Positions 63,216-64,000 of a stretch of 64,000 nt of DNA are shown piece by piece. The position numbers and the translations under genes are program-made. The DNA is from Acanthosepion lycidas (Eukaryota > Mollusca > Cephalopoda > Sepiida > Sepiidae), in assembly GCA_963932145.1 (NCBI GenBank), contig OZ010587.1, positions 108,572,199-108,636,198 of the forward strand, given 5' to 3'. Numbering within the stretch: the first letter of the stretch is position 1; every line of letters begins with the position of its first letter. The notes beneath the pieces were generated by a model that saw nothing but the letters and a program-made list of their open reading frames with translations, had not been told where the DNA came from and did no database searches.

Positions 63216-63582
63216 AACACAGCAAAAAAAATCACATCAGGAACAACTTTTGTTTTCTATTCAAAAGCCTGTGTAACGATGTTGAGGAAATTATACTAAT
63301 GACATAGGTATTCATAGTTAGAATAAGAATACTCTTGTACAAAAAATGGTGCCATATCATAATTCCAGGCAAACCAAATGTTCCAAAAAGTCAGATTCAA
63401 GATAAACCTTTCCAAAACAAGAAACTGATATGGAAGTGGTCGTACCTATACTGAATCCGTCATAAAAATTAAAATGTGGAATTAATACATTTTAAACACA
63501 TCAAATACCTGGATCTATGGATAAGTTACAACAAATTTAGTATATAGGAGGTTAGGAATTTGAACATAAGCAGCGCTCGGGA
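63216..63582. other. Gene-free stretch
   Basis: I see no feature here. It separates the last LINE-X fragment from the second copy of the duplicated segment. Confidence 0.5.
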
Positions 63583-64000
63583 TTGTTTCGCCTAACGATG
63601 AAAACTCGAGTGACCGTCTTAAATAGCTTCATCAGATCTAGACTCTTATTTAGCAGCCATAGACGGCTTTCAACTCGTCAAGAAATGTCTAAACTACAAA
63701 CTATATACAACCCTTTTCTCAGATCAGTGATTTTTAAAAAAATAGCTTCAATCGAATGAATCTTTTAGGTTTTAAGTAGGACATTTTTCTCATCAGAACG
63801 TGTAGATTGTTAAAGCAAAACCACAAGCAAAGAGTCTTACCAAATAACAAAAACCACATCATTTTAAGTCTTCTAACAGCAAAAATGAATAGTATATTTA
63901 AATAAAAAGGGGAAATAATAGTTTAATCAATATGTTGACTTTCCACACTAGCTTGAACTAAAAGTTTGGAAAAAAATTCCCGCCATTACGAGAAAGCGTG
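63583..64000. repeat. Dispersed duplication, copy 2 (runs off the window)
   Basis: See 58161-58570. It ends exactly at the window edge with CGAGAAAGCGTG, so its true length is unknown. The candidate exon is partly kept on the minus strand: MMWFLLF with donor GTAAGA (63862-63841). The upstream part carries a 1-bp insertion and lacks the first ATG (an in-frame stop lies upstream), so this copy would start at the double Met. Confidence 0.93.

Overview
This is a window of animal (metazoan) nuclear DNA, not bacterial or viral. The gene it carries has short exons with GT-AG introns of 0.6 to 14 kb, and the rest is AT-rich DNA packed with LINE and SINE debris, mariner-type DNA transposons and long (TA)n and (CA)n microsatellites. 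This looks like a lophotrochozoan, perhaps a mollusc such as a cephalopod. That placement is inferred from general genome texture only, and no marker gene fixes the species.

One host gene is supported. It runs on the minus strand across most of the window. Ten coding exons (52001 down to 3264) join in frame with matching phases at every junction. In protein order they encode CUB (51886-52001, 37913-38018, 29743-29946), CUB (23603-23806, 21149-21286), EGF (20589-20634 plus the start of 18485-18638), EGF (rest of 18485-18638), Ig (13649-13752, 8474-8655) and the first half of a second Ig (3264-3400). The gene continues past position 1. Its 5' end is uncertain. A hydrophobic 33-codon candidate first exon with the right phase lies at 58402-58501, and a second, diverged copy of that exon and its flank lies at 63583-64000. 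The product should be an extracellular or cell-surface adhesion or receptor protein. Whether it has a transmembrane or signalling domain cannot be seen here.

Everything else is mostly repeats. There are four non-LTR retrotransposon families, called here LINE-X (many 3' ends, one endonuclease-RT piece at 14455-16260), LINE-Y (YADD-type RT, 3430-4740 and others), LINE-Z (5105-6400, with an inverted 5' part) and LINE-W (36885-37200). There are several short repeat families: repeat A (unclassified, about 350 bp), SINE-B (tRNA headed, often found as head-to-head inverted pairs), SINE-C (tRNA-like) and a 5S rRNA-headed SINE. DNA transposons are a 1.18-kb mariner with good ends and a dead transposase (693-1873), a second mariner remnant (55060-55560), two palindromic mariner MITEs with ends like human MADE1 (42980-43080, 56267-56356) and two pogo-like MITEs.

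The most unusual items are a homogeneous 40-bp satellite (24109-25110) whose edge units keep a 53-bp form, a microRNA-precursor-like hairpin (32681-32767), a fold-back element with a Pol III B-box-like core (61507-61730) and the duplicated candidate first exon. Gene-free stretches in which I see nothing beyond simple repeats are noted individually.
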